A stretch of DNA of 52,005 bases from positions 1-52,005 of the forward strand of contig JBPCMN010000037.1 in assembly GCA_051002235.1 (NCBI GenBank), given 5' to 3'. This DNA comes from JBPCMN01 sp013695115. GTDB taxonomy: Bacteria > Actinomycetota > Acidimicrobiia > IMCC26256 > JACDBD01. Below are positions 25,791 to 34,554 of the stretch, one piece after another. Made by a program: the position numbers and the translations under genes. Under the pieces are notes generated by a model. It saw nothing but the letters and a program-made list of their open reading frames with translations. It searched no databases and had not been told where the DNA came from. Within the stretch, counting starts at the first letter, position 1; each line of letters begins with the position of its first letter.

Positions 25791-28223
25791 GTGCCCGTCT
25801 CTCCGCTGACCGGCGCGTCGACCGTGCCCTCGACCGCGCACGAGACGCCCGACACCGGTCTCACTGCGGCGGAAGTAGACGAGCGCGTCGCGCGCGGCGA
25901 TGTCAACGAGACCGGCGAGCGGACCAGCCGCACGTTCGCCGAGATCGTCAAGGCCAACGTCTTCACCCGTTTCAACGCCATCCTCGGCTCGATGCTGGTC
26001 GTGATCCTGATCGTCGGTCCGCTGAACGACGCGCTATTCGGCATCGTGCTCGTGACGAACACGCTGATCGGGATCGTGCAGGAGGTCCGGGCGAAGCGGA
26101 CGCTCGACCGGCTGGCGGTGCTGAGTGCGCCGCGGGCTCGCGCGCTGCGAGACGGTCAGATCGACGAGCTAGCGGTGGAGGACGTCGTGCTCGACGACCT
26201 GCTCGAGCTCCGCACCGGCGACCAACTGCCCGCCGACGGGCTCGCACGAGACGTGAACGGCCTCGAAATCGACGAGTCGCTGCTGACGGGGGAGTCCGAG
26301 CCCGTCGACAAGCAATCCGGGGACGAGGTCTTGTCGGGGAGCTTCGTGGTCGCGGGGTCGGGGCGGTTCCAGACCACCCGCGTCGGCCCCGATGCCTACG
26401 CCCGCAAGCTCGCCGCCGAGGCCCGGCGGTTCACGCTCGCGCACTCGGAGTTGGTCGACGGCATCAACCGGATCCTGCGCTACGTCACCTGGGCGATCTT
26501 CCCCACCGCCGCCCTGCTGCTCTGGAGCCAGCTGCGCGTCACCGACGAGAGCTGGCGGGAGGCGATGACCGGAACGGTCGCGGGGGTCGTCGGCATGGTG
26601 CCCGAGGGCCTGGTGCTGCTCACGAGCATCGCGTTCGCGGTCGCGGCGGTCACGCTGGCGCGCCGCAAGGTGCTCGTGCAGGAGCTCCCGGCGGTCGAGG
26701 GGCTGGCGCGGGTCGATGTGGTGTGCCTCGACAAGACCGGCACGCTCACCGAAGGCGCGGTCGTCTTCGACCGCTTCGACCTGCTCGGTGACGCGACCGC
26801 CGACGAGGTCGAGGCTGCGCTTGGCGCGCTCGCCAGCGAGGAGAACGCCAACGCCACGCTGGCCGCCATCGCCTACACCTTCCCGCCACCGGACGACTGG
26901 GAGCGGGTGGCGACCGTCCCGTTCTCGTCGGCGCGTAAGTGGAGCGGCGCCGACTTCGGGGAGCGCGGCGCCTGGGTCATCGGCGCGCCCGAGGTGGTCC
27001 TCCAGGGCGTCCGCTCCCCCGGGCGGGTGCGGGCCCAGGCCGACGAGATCGCCGCCGGCGGGGTGCGGGTGTTGCTCCTCGCCCGCGCCCCCGAACTCGA
27101 CGGGGTGGAGCTCCCGAAGCAGCTCGAGCCGGCCGCCTTGGTTGTGCTCGAGGAGAAGGTGCGGCCCGACGCCGCCGACACGCTGCGGTACTTCGCCGAG
27201 CAGGGCGTTGAGCTCAAGGTGATCTCGGGCGACAACCCCCGCACGGTTGCGGCCGTCGCCCAGCGGGTCGGCCTCCCCAATGCCGGCGATCCGGTCGACG
27301 CCCGTGAGCTCCCGGAAGACGAGGCGGAGCTGGCCGAGATCCTCGAAGAGCGCACCGTCTTCGGACGCGTGTCACCCCACCAGAAGCAGGCGATGGTGCG
27401 CGCCCTCCAGTCCAAAGGCCATGTCGTGGCGATGACCGGCGACGGGGTCAACGACGCTCTCGCGCTCAAGCTCGCCGACATCGGCATCGCCATCGGCTCG
27501 GGCGCGCCCGCCACCCGGGCAGTGGCCCAGCTCATCCTGCTCGACGGCCGGTTCGCCACGATGCCCGGAGTCGTGGCCGAGGGCCGTCGGGTGATCGCCA
27601 ACATCGAGCGGGTCGCCAACCTGTTCGTCACCAAGACCGTATACGCGATGCTCCTCGCGCTTGCCGTGGGCGTCGGTCAGCTTCCGTACCCGTTCCTGCC
27701 CCGTCACCTCACGCTCGTCGGGCAGCTGAGCATCGGGATCCCGGCGTTCTTCCTCTCCCTGGCACCGAACAAGCGCCGCTATGTCCCCGGCTTCGTGCGC
27801 CGCGTCCTGCGCTTCACCGTCCCGGCGGGGTTCGTGGCCGCAGCGGCGACGTTCGGCGCGTACGCGGTCGCCCGCGCCCACGACGACGTGCCGCTGGAGG
27901 AAGCGCGCACGACCGCCGCGCTCGTGCTCATCACCGTCGGGCTGTGGGTCCTGGTGATCCTGGCCCGACCCCTCACCGTGTGGCGGGCGTTGTTGGTCGG
28001 TTCGATGGTGGGCCTCTTCGCCCTGACCCTGTCATGGCCGTTCGCACGCGAGTTCTACGCCCTCGAGCTCTCGCCGGAGGTGGTGCTGGCCGAGGCGGCG
28101 CTGATCGCGGTGAGTGCGGCGGTCCTGCTCGAGATCGGGTGGCGCATGCGGGGAACGGTGGTCGCCGCCGGCCAGCGGGTGACCGCGCGCGTCGGTGCGC
28201 TCAGATCCACTCGCGGCGCTTGA
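25791..28223 (+). CDS. Cation-translocating P-type ATPase
   Basis: An 810-aa P-type ATPase: actuator motif LLTGES (about 164-169), membrane motif GMVPEGL, phosphorylation site CLDKTGTLT (Asp about 314), and hinge MTGDGVNDALALK (about 546-558). Ten membrane helices are expected; the C-terminal six are complete. The nucleotide-binding KGA motif is replaced by VIGAPE. The P-loop/M4 pattern fits a Ca2+/Mg2+/Mn2+-type transporter, not a heavy-metal P1B pump (no CPx motif). Ion identity is not certain; MgtE and CorA genes on both sides suggest divalent cation homeostasis. The GTG at 25791 is preferred over a longer frame that overlaps the regulator gene. Its end overlaps the corA end by 23 nt on opposite strands. 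Confidence 0.9.
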   Translation: MPVSPLTGASTVPSTAHETPDTGLTAAEVDERVARGDVNETGERTSRTFAEIVKANVFTRFNAILGSMLVVILIVGPLNDALFGIVLVTNTLIGIVQEVRAKRTLDRLAVLSAPRARALRDGQIDELAVEDVVLDDLLELRTGDQLPADGLARDVNGLEIDESLLTGESEPVDKQSGDEVLSGSFVVAGSGRFQTTRVGPDAYARKLAAEARRFTLAHSELVDGINRILRYVTWAIFPTAALLLWSQLRVTDESWREAMTGTVAGVVGMVPEGLVLLTSIAFAVAAVTLARRKVLVQELPAVEGLARVDVVCLDKTGTLTEGAVVFDRFDLLGDATADEVEAALGALASEENANATLAAIAYTFPPPDDWERVATVPFSSARKWSGADFGERGAWVIGAPEVVLQGVRSPGRVRAQADEIAAGGVRVLLLARAPELDGVELPKQLEPAALVVLEEKVRPDAADTLRYFAEQGVELKVISGDNPRTVAAVAQRVGLPNAGDPVDARELPEDEAELAEILEERTVFGRVSPHQKQAMVRALQSKGHVVAMTGDGVNDALALKLADIGIAIGSGAPATRAVAQLILLDGRFATMPGVVAEGRRVIANIERVANLFVTKTVYAMLLALAVGVGQLPYPFLPRHLTLVGQLSIGIPAFFLSLAPNKRRYVPGFVRRVLRFTVPAGFVAAAATFGAYAVARAHDDVPLEEARTTAALVLITVGLWVLVILARPLTVWRALLVGSMVGLFALTLSWPFAREFYALELSPEVVLAEAALIAVSAAVLLEIGWRMRGTVVAAGQRVTARVGALRSTRGA

Positions 28224-29190
28224 AGTAGGTGTAGAGGAAGACCGTGAGCGCGAGCATCATCCCGAGCGCCATCGGGTACCCGAAGTACCAGTTGAGCTCG
28301 GGCATGTGCTCGAAGTTCATGCCGTAGATCCCGGCGATGAGCGTGGAGCCGAGCAGGATCGCGCCCCACGACGTCATTCGCTTCATCACCTGGTTCATGC
28401 GGTTCGACGCCACTGCCAGGTTGGCTTCGAGCAGGCCCGTCACCAGCTCGCGTTGAGACTCCACGAGCTCGATGACCCGCAGGACGTGGTCGTACACGTC
28501 CTGCATGTGGACGATGGCGGCCTCGCCGATGCAGTCGGCCTCCCGGCGTAACAGCTCGGCCACGACCTCACGCAGTGGCGAGACCGAGCGGCGGAAGCGT
28601 ACGAGCGCCCGCCGCAGGTCGAACACCTCGCGCGGTGTCTCGCCGGAGGTCTCGTCGCTGAACACGATCTCCTCGACCGCGTCGACCCGCTCGTCGACGC
28701 GGTCGGTCACGAGGAAGTAGCGGTCGACGATCTCGTCGAGGAGCGCCCAGAGCAGAAAGCCTTCGTCGTTCCCTCCGTCTTCGAACCGCTGGCGCTCGAA
28801 GCGCCGGGTCACGGCTGCGGGATCGAACGGTGACCGGTCCTCCGCCTCCTCGGCGGGCTGGCGCAAAGTGACCAGCCAGCCCTCGCCAAACACGACGTCG
28901 ACTTCCCGGTCGACGAGGTCGTCGCCCACCATCTCGCAGTCGTGCACGGCGACGTGGAAGTGGTCGGGGTAGCGCTCGAGCTTGGTGCGCTGCCCACCTT
29001 GGTGGAGGTCCTCCGCCGCGACGTTGTGGATGCTCAGCTGCGATACGACGGTCTCCAGCTCATCCTCGGTGGGATCGGCGCAGTCGACCCACAGGAGCGA
29101 CTCCTTCGGGTCGATGCTGGCGGCGAGATCGTCGAGCGCGACCGGCGAACGGTCGGGGACGTCGTCGACGTAGCGCCAGGCCTCGATCAC
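28201..29190 (-). CDS. corA: CorA-family magnesium/cobalt transporter
   Basis: A 329-aa CorA channel. A long N-terminal cytosolic domain (VIEAWRYVDD...) leads to the stalk helix and two C-terminal membrane helices, with the signature YGMNFEHMPEL near residue 290 and the Arg-rich KRREWI tail. GTG at 29190 was chosen because TACCCT lies 8 nt upstream on minus; an ATG at 29220 would add ten residues. It is convergent with the P-type ATPase. Confidence 0.92.
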   Translation of the reverse strand: MIEAWRYVDDVPDRSPVALDDLAASIDPKESLLWVDCADPTEDELETVVSQLSIHNVAAEDLHQGGQRTKLERYPDHFHVAVHDCEMVGDDLVDREVDVVFGEGWLVTLRQPAEEAEDRSPFDPAAVTRRFERQRFEDGGNDEGFLLWALLDEIVDRYFLVTDRVDERVDAVEEIVFSDETSGETPREVFDLRRALVRFRRSVSPLREVVAELLRREADCIGEAAIVHMQDVYDHVLRVIELVESQRELVTGLLEANLAVASNRMNQVMKRMTSWGAILLGSTLIAGIYGMNFEHMPELNWYFGYPMALGMMLALTVFLYTYFKRREWI

Positions 29191-29198
29191 GCTTGAGG

Positions 29199-29204
29199 AG
29201 GGTA
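29199..29204 (-). promoter_or_regulatory. Candidate leaderless -10 of corA
   Basis: TACCCT on minus, 8 nt before the GTG at 29190. Confidence 0.4.
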
Positions 29205-29235
29205 CCGGCAGAGGTGCCATCCCACGGTGAGTCGT

Positions 29236-29313
29236 GAATTGTGCGGGAGTGGCGAGCGGCCCGCAGGGCGGCGGCCGGGTATCCCGGCCGCCGAGCGCGC
29301 CCGACCAGAGGAG
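29236..29313 (+). repeat. Dispersed intergenic hairpin element, copy B
   Basis: GCGGGAGTGGCGAGCG, then GGCCCGCAGGGCG and hairpin GGCGGCCGGG (29270-29279), loop TAT, CCCGGCCGCC (29283-29292), then CGAGCGCGCCCGACCAGAGG. Compared with copy A the stem differs but pairing is kept. An SD-like GAGGAGG follows with no start codon, and the element points into the 3' end of the VanW gene, so it looks like an orphan or decayed copy. Confidence 0.75.
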
Positions 29314-29318
29314 GAAGC

Positions 29319-31046
29319 CTAGGTTCCCGTTCCCCGCAGGACCTTCCGGGGGCGCATGTCGTACTCCCAGTAGAAGCGCTCGCGCGTCGGCGCCTGGCCC
29401 GGGCGCTCGATGATCCGGAAGTTCTCGACCTTGTAGCCCGTGTACCCGCTCTCGCCGGGGAGCTGCGACTCCTGGCCCGCGGGCAGGAAGGGCCAGTCGA
29501 TGTACTCGACGCCCGGTGGGATCTCCTCGATCACGGTCGGGCCCTCGGCGCGCACGACCCGACCCTCCCGGTTGCCGTAGTACGCGACCGTCACCGAGTT
29601 GGCGGTGTAGCTGGTCTTGATCAGGACGCCCGAGCTCGAGTCGTTCTGGAACTTGTTCTCGATCGACCCGTAGCCGAGCGTCGCCTCCCGACCCATCGGG
29701 TAGCGGGAGATGAAGATGGAGTGGGGCGTGTGGGACACGTCCTTGTAGCCGCCGAAGAACGTCGCGTTGAACAGCGTGGTCGAGAACTGGCTCACGCCGC
29801 CGCCGTAATCGTCGAAGAACCCGGTGTCGCCCGAGAACGCCGGCGCTTTCACCCACCCGTTCTCGGGGGTGCGGGGGCCGAGCTTGTCGTTGAGTGAGAA
29901 CGTCTCGCCCGGGCGGACGACCGTGTTGTTGACGATGTCAGCTGCCTTGTTGATGTTCTTCACCCGCTCCTGACCGGCGGCGAAGTTGGTCGTGAACTCC
30001 GAGACCTTCTCGGTGATGTTGAGTGCCTGCGCCGCCTCGGTGGTGAACGCGGCCGGCGTCTCGGCGGTCGTCGTGGTGATCGTCCGCTGCTCGGCCAGGA
30101 TCGCGTCGCCCACGAGTGTGAGGTCGACGGTCCGCCCCGGGGTGGCCGGCACGACGGTCGCGAACGTACCGTCGGTCGTCCACGTCGCATCGACCGGGGC
30201 GACGTCGAAGGGAGTCACCGCCGCGCCGAGCGCGGTGCGCAGCAGCGTGACGTCGATCCCGAGCACGAGCTCGTCGCCCTCGGGGGCGGCGACCATCGCC
30301 GCGCCCACCTGCTCGGGCGCGATGGTGAGGGGGACGCCGTCGACGGTCAGGGTGAACGGCGCCGAGAGGATGCGCCGGGCCCGGGCGGCTGCCCGCTCGA
30401 CCGCCGCCATGTCGACGGGGGGATCGGCATCGCCGACCGGCAGCTCGATCGGGTCGGTGTCACCCGAGCGCAGACGTTCCTTGATCCGGCGCTCGGCCTC
30501 GACCCGCTGGAGCCCGAAGCCCGACTGGGGCTCGACCACGATCACCTCGGCGCCCTGGAACTGGAGCCCACCGTTCTGGAGCCCGGACGCGAGCTGTGCG
30601 CCCCATTCGTCCATCACCCCATCGAGGCGGGCTTCGTCCCAGGTCGCGACGAGCGCGACATCGTCCGGGCGCACGCGCCGGAGCAGGGTCCCGGTGACCT
30701 GCGCGAAGAGGTTTCCCGACCGGCCGGCGCGGCTGGCGGCCCGCACCGTGGCTCGGGCATCGACGTCATAGTCGATGTCGGCGGGCTCGAACGAGAGGTC
30801 GAGGCCTTCTCCTCTGGCGCGAACCGTCTTGCTCTCCAGACGCGCTGCCGCCACCTCCATCTCGAGCAGGGCGCGCGACTCGTTGTCGCCTCCGATCGAG
30901 GCGGCGGCGACGTCGATGCCGGGGAGGATCTGATCGCGGAAGACGAACCGCTCGGCCACGGCCGCGGCGACCAGCAGGAGCACGATGGCAACGGTCGCGA
31001 GCGCAGGCCAGACGAGGACGCGCGCGGTATGGCTTGGAGCACCCAT
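29319..31046 (-). CDS. VanW family protein with peptidoglycan-binding-like domain
   Basis: A 575-aa protein: N-terminal membrane anchor (VWPALATVAIVLLLVAAAVAERF), about 300 residues of repeats typical of the peptidoglycan-binding-like domain found with VanW (GVPLTIAPEQVGAAM...), then a VanW domain from about residue 370 (RVKNINKAADIVNNTVVRPG, FSLNDKLGPRTPENGW, YGGGVSQFSTTLFNATFFGG, HTPHSIFISRYPMGREAT). It faces the cell surface. VanW is named from vancomycin resistance clusters, but its reaction is unknown, and without van genes nearby no resistance role is implied. ATG with a minus TAGCAT 9 nt upstream. Confidence 0.9.
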   Translation of the reverse strand: MGAPSHTARVLVWPALATVAIVLLLVAAAVAERFVFRDQILPGIDVAAASIGGDNESRALLEMEVAAARLESKTVRARGEGLDLSFEPADIDYDVDARATVRAASRAGRSGNLFAQVTGTLLRRVRPDDVALVATWDEARLDGVMDEWGAQLASGLQNGGLQFQGAEVIVVEPQSGFGLQRVEAERRIKERLRSGDTDPIELPVGDADPPVDMAAVERAAARARRILSAPFTLTVDGVPLTIAPEQVGAAMVAAPEGDELVLGIDVTLLRTALGAAVTPFDVAPVDATWTTDGTFATVVPATPGRTVDLTLVGDAILAEQRTITTTTAETPAAFTTEAAQALNITEKVSEFTTNFAAGQERVKNINKAADIVNNTVVRPGETFSLNDKLGPRTPENGWVKAPAFSGDTGFFDDYGGGVSQFSTTLFNATFFGGYKDVSHTPHSIFISRYPMGREATLGYGSIENKFQNDSSSGVLIKTSYTANSVTVAYYGNREGRVVRAEGPTVIEEIPPGVEYIDWPFLPAGQESQLPGESGYTGYKVENFRIIERPGQAPTRERFYWEYDMRPRKVLRGTGT

Positions 31047-31055
31047 GGAGGAAAA

Positions 31056-31061
31056 ATGCTA
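31056..31061 (-). promoter_or_regulatory. Candidate -10 of the VanW gene
   Basis: TAGCAT on minus, 9 nt before the ATG at 31046, divergent from the acyl-CoA dehydrogenase promoter. Confidence 0.35.
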
Positions 31062-31082
31062 CCGACCCGACGGGCCCAAACC

Positions 31083-31111
31083 TGACCACTCGGTCAAGGG
31101 ATCGGTACCAT
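31083..31111 (+). promoter_or_regulatory. Palindromic operator candidate and -10 of the acyl-CoA dehydrogenase gene
   Basis: TGACC-ACTC-GGTCA (31083-31096) is a perfect 5-bp inverted repeat placed where a -35 would lie. TACCAT (31106-31111) follows, 6 nt before the ATG at 31118. TetR-type regulators of fatty-acid genes often use such sites; the cognate regulator is not in this window. Confidence 0.5.
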
Positions 31112-31117
31112 CGCCGT

Positions 31118-32413
31118 ATGACGACCACCGCTCCTGCCACCGAGCTGACCGTCGAGGAGCTGCGCGAGCAGACCCGGGAATGGTTGCGGGAGAACCTGCC
31201 CGCGGGCTGGCTCGAGGCCGTCGACGCCGACGACCGGGAGCGGATGACCGCCCTCCGCAGGCAGCTCGACTACTCCGAGTGGTGCGTGCGCCTGGGCGAG
31301 GCCGGCTACGCCACGCCGACCTGGCCGGCCGAGTACGGCGCCGGGCTCTCGTTGTCGCCGGCGCAGGCCAAGGCGGTCAACGACGTGCTGAACCACTACC
31401 GGGTGCCGCGCCCGTTCAACATCATCGGGCTCGGCATGGGCGGCCCCACCGTCATGACGTGGGGAACCGAGGAGCAGAAGCAGCGCCTGCTCCGTCCCCT
31501 CGCCACCAACGAGGAGATCTGGTGCCAGCTCTTCAGCGAGCCCGGCGCCGGCTCCGACGTGGCCGGGCTCGCCACCAAGGCCGTCCGCGACGGCGACGAG
31601 TGGGTGGTCTCGGGCCAGAAGGTCTGGACCACGCTGGCCCACTTGTCCAAGTGGGGCATGCTCCTGGCCCGGACGAATCCCGACCTCCCCAAGCACCGCG
31701 GCCTCACCTACTTCGTCGTCGACATGCACGCGCCCGGCGTGGACGTCCGCCCCCTCGTGCAGATCACCGGCGACGCCGAGTTCAACGAGGTCTTCTTCGA
31801 CGAGGTGCGCATCCCCGACTCGATGCGCCTCGGACCGGAGGGCGACGGCTGGCGCGTCGGCATCACCACGCTCATGAACGAGCGGGTGTCGCTGTCGGGC
31901 GCGGGCTCGGTCGGCGGTGACGCCGTCGGCGGCAGCCCCGTCACCCAGCTGCTCGACCGCCACCGGGGGACCTCCGACCCCCTTGCCCGCCAGCGGCTGG
32001 CGCAGGCCTACATCGAGAGCCGGCTGATCCGGCTCAACAACCAGCGGGCGGGCGACAAGCGCAAGAAGGGCGCCGAGGCCGGTCCCGAAGGCTCGATCAC
32101 GAAGCTCATGCAGGCCGAGTTCAACCAGCGGCTCCAGAAGCTGGCGGTCGACCTTCAGGGCGTCCGCGGCGTCGCGTGGGAAGGCGAGGAGCTCAGCGCT
32201 CACTACGGCGAGCGACTCGGCGTCGTCGGCGGGGCCGTCGGCGACGACGATCTCGAGATCGTCCGCGGCTTCCTGCGCGCCCAGGCCAACACCATCGAGG
32301 GCGGCACCTCCGACATCATGCGCAACATCCTCGGCGAGCGCGTGCTCGGCCTCCCCAAGGAGCCCGATGTGTCGCGCGAGATCCCGTGGAAGGACGTGCC
32401 GCGGTCCGGCTGA
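31118..32413 (+). CDS. Acyl-CoA dehydrogenase
   Basis: A 431-aa FAD enzyme for the alpha,beta-dehydrogenation of an acyl-CoA. The three ACAD blocks are present: N-terminal helices, the middle EIWCQLFSEPGAGSDVAGL and VVSGQKVWTTLAHLSKWGMLLART, and the C-terminal four-helix part with GFLRAQANTIEGGTSDIMRNILGERVLGLP. Length exceeds short-chain forms and fits the FadE-like group of actinobacteria that act on long, branched or steroid side-chain substrates. ATG at 31118 set by a leaderless TACCAT. A cyclase gene starts 22 nt downstream. Confidence 0.92.
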   Translation: MTTTAPATELTVEELREQTREWLRENLPAGWLEAVDADDRERMTALRRQLDYSEWCVRLGEAGYATPTWPAEYGAGLSLSPAQAKAVNDVLNHYRVPRPFNIIGLGMGGPTVMTWGTEEQKQRLLRPLATNEEIWCQLFSEPGAGSDVAGLATKAVRDGDEWVVSGQKVWTTLAHLSKWGMLLARTNPDLPKHRGLTYFVVDMHAPGVDVRPLVQITGDAEFNEVFFDEVRIPDSMRLGPEGDGWRVGITTLMNERVSLSGAGSVGGDAVGGSPVTQLLDRHRGTSDPLARQRLAQAYIESRLIRLNNQRAGDKRKKGAEAGPEGSITKLMQAEFNQRLQKLAVDLQGVRGVAWEGEELSAHYGERLGVVGGAVGDDDLEIVRGFLRAQANTIEGGTSDIMRNILGERVLGLPKEPDVSREIPWKDVPRSG

Positions 32414-32435
32414 CGGCGCCGGGCCCGGCGGGCGC

Positions 32436-33530
32436 GTGAACCGGCGGCTGCGCGCGTTCCTCCGACGGCAGGGCGCCTCCCACACCGAGATCGCCCAGGC
32501 CGAGCGGGAAGGGCGCCTCGCCCTCCTCGCGTTCGACCGGACGCTGATGCCGGGAAGACCGCGCTACCGGTTCGACGACGTCGTCCGCAGGTCGGGCGTG
32601 GAACGCGACAACGCCCAGCGGCTGTGGCGCGCCCTCGGGTTCCCCGACCCGCCGCCCGACGCCCGCCGGTTCACCGACGGCGACGTCGAGGCGCTCCAGG
32701 CCCTGCGCGACATCTTCGGCACCGACACGTTTCCGGCGCAGCGCAGCGTGGAGGGGTTGGTCCAGCAGGTGCGGGTGGTCGGGGCCGCGCTCGCCCGCGT
32801 CGCCGAGGTCCAGAGCGACGCCATGCTCGACGCGTTCAAGGATGCCCGCGACAGCGGGCTGAGCGATGAGCAGGTGGCCGAGCTCGTGCCCGACTCGCTC
32901 AACTGGGATCGGATCTCGCACCTGCTCGACTACGCCATGCGGCTCCAGCTGCGGGCGGCGTTGTGGCGCAAGTACGCCGGCCGAGAGCCGGGGCAGGCCG
33001 GAGAGCAACTGCTGGCGGTGGGCTTCGTCGACCTCGTCGGGTACACCGCGCTGAGCCAGGAGCTGGAGGAGGAGGAGCTCGCCGGCCTGGTCAGCCGGTT
33101 CGAGGAGATCGCCTACGACACCGTCGCCGAGCACGGCGCCCGGGTGGTGAAGATGATCGGCGATGAGGTGATGTTCGTGAGCGAGGACACCGCCGCTGCC
33201 GCCCGCATCGCGCTGCGGCTGAGTGAGCGCTCCACGGTCGACGCAGTGCTGCCGGAGGCCCGGGCCGGTCTGGCGTGCGGGCCGGTGGTGGCGCACGAGG
33301 GCGACTACTACGGACCGGTGGTGAACCTCGCCAGCCGGATGGTCGAGCTCGCCCGGCCCGGTTCGGTGCTGACGTCGGACGATTTCCACGCCGCGCTCGC
33401 CGATGATGCGTCGTTCGCGTTCCAGCGCCTGCGGAGCCGGAAGATCCGTGACATCGGGCGGGTAGAGGTGTGGCTGCTCGAGAGCGTGCGCGAACCAGAC
33501 CGCGAGGGGGACCAGGAAGCAGTCTCGTGA
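32436..33530 (+). CDS. Class III adenylate/guanylate cyclase with N-terminal regulatory domain
   Basis: A 364-aa cytosolic cyclase. The N-terminal ~190 residues (RRLRAFLRRQGASHTEIAQAE ... GTDTFPAQRSVEGLVQQVRVVG; stretches split here) resemble the autoinhibitory, pH-sensing domain of mycobacterial Rv1264. The catalytic domain follows from about 190: GFVDLVGYTALSQELE (first metal Asp), KMIGDEVMFV (second metal Asp) and GDYYGPVVNLASRMVELA. No membrane segment. GTG start 22 nt after the acyl-CoA dehydrogenase stop, likely co-transcribed. Product cAMP is expected but the specificity residues were not checked. Confidence 0.88.
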   Translation: MNRRLRAFLRRQGASHTEIAQAEREGRLALLAFDRTLMPGRPRYRFDDVVRRSGVERDNAQRLWRALGFPDPPPDARRFTDGDVEALQALRDIFGTDTFPAQRSVEGLVQQVRVVGAALARVAEVQSDAMLDAFKDARDSGLSDEQVAELVPDSLNWDRISHLLDYAMRLQLRAALWRKYAGREPGQAGEQLLAVGFVDLVGYTALSQELEEEELAGLVSRFEEIAYDTVAEHGARVVKMIGDEVMFVSEDTAAAARIALRLSERSTVDAVLPEARAGLACGPVVAHEGDYYGPVVNLASRMVELARPGSVLTSDDFHAALADDASFAFQRLRSRKIRDIGRVEVWLLESVREPDREGDQEAVS

Positions 33531-33568
33531 CCGCGGTTACGTCGGGCAGCGCCGCCCGCTTCACGCGG

Positions 33569-33574
33569 TAGTTT
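33569..33574 (+). promoter_or_regulatory. Candidate -10 of mca
   Basis: TAGTTT, 9 nt before the ATG at 33584. Confidence 0.35.
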
Positions 33575-33583
33575 CTCTTCCGC

Positions 33584-34540
33584 ATGGCCGCGCCCCCCAC
33601 GGACCATCGCTCCAACGACCATCGCCCCTCGGATCGGGCCGGCAACCCGCTCTGCCTGCTGGCGGTGCACGCCCACCCCGACGACGAGGCGTCCAAGGGC
33701 TCCGGGACGGTCGCGAAGTACGCCGACGAGGGCATTCGCAGCGTGCTGGTGTGCTGCACCGGCGGCGAAGCGGGTGACATCCTCAACCCCGCGGCTGACA
33801 CGCCCGAGGTGCGGGCGAACCTGCGCGACGTGCGCATGGCCGAGCTCCAGGCGAGCGTCGACGCCATCGGGTACGCCGCGCTCCATATGCTCGGGTACCA
33901 CGACTCGGGCATGCCCGACACCGACGTCAACGCCCGCGCCGACAACTTCGCCAACGCGCCGCTCGACGAGGCGGTGGAGCAGTTGGTGGCCATCATCCGA
34001 GCCGAGCGACCCCAGGTCGTCGTCACCTACGCCGAGGACCGCGAGTTCTACCCGCACCCCGACCACATCCGCGTGCACGAGATCTCCGTGCCCGCGTTCG
34101 ACGCCGCCGGCGATCCCGACCGGTTCCCGGACGCGGGCGAGCCGTGGCAGCCGTCGAAGATGTATTACACGGGGTGGTCGCGCCGGCGGATCCTCGCGCT
34201 GCACGAGGAGTTCGAGCGGCGGGGGGAGGAGAGCCCCTACGCGCGGTGGTTCGAGCGGGACTTCCCCGACCACGACGACCGGTTCACGACCATGATCGAC
34301 GTGGGGGAGTACCTGCACCGGCGGCGGGCGGCGCTGCTGGCGCACCGCACCCAGGTCGACCCCGAGGGCTTCTGGATGCGCCTGCCCGACGACGTCGTGC
34401 GCGAGATCTTTCCCTGGGAGGAGTACGCGCCGGCCGGCACGCTCGTCGACCCCGGCGTACCGGAGGGGCAGCCCGAGGACGATCTGTTCGCCGGGCTGCG
34501 GGCGTCGGTCGATGTCCCTAAGATCCGCGCAGGTCACTGA
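33584..34540 (+). CDS. mca: Mycothiol S-conjugate amidase
   Basis: A 318-aa PIG-L/LmbE-fold zinc amidase that cleaves mycothiol S-conjugates to release a mercapturic acid and GlcN-Ins. Motifs: VHAHPDDEASKG (H31, D33, D34) and EFYPHPDHIRVHE. The surrounding CCTGGEAGDILNPA, HDSGMPDT and YTGWSRRRI blocks match Mca more than the biosynthetic deacetylase MshB. An N-terminal stretch of about 20 residues precedes the core. Its presence implies the cell makes mycothiol. A lipid-transfer-like protein follows 14 nt downstream. Confidence 0.9.
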   Translation: MAAPPTDHRSNDHRPSDRAGNPLCLLAVHAHPDDEASKGSGTVAKYADEGIRSVLVCCTGGEAGDILNPAADTPEVRANLRDVRMAELQASVDAIGYAALHMLGYHDSGMPDTDVNARADNFANAPLDEAVEQLVAIIRAERPQVVVTYAEDREFYPHPDHIRVHEISVPAFDAAGDPDRFPDAGEPWQPSKMYYTGWSRRRILALHEEFERRGEESPYARWFERDFPDHDDRFTTMIDVGEYLHRRRAALLAHRTQVDPEGFWMRLPDDVVREIFPWEEYAPAGTLVDPGVPEGQPEDDLFAGLRASVDVPKIRAGH

Positions 34541-34554
34541 GGGAGAGGAACCCC

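Noticed and set aside
29319..31046. VanW gene as a vancomycin-resistance marker
   Set aside because: VanW-domain proteins are common in actinobacteria without resistance; no vanHAX or vanRS genes are nearby.
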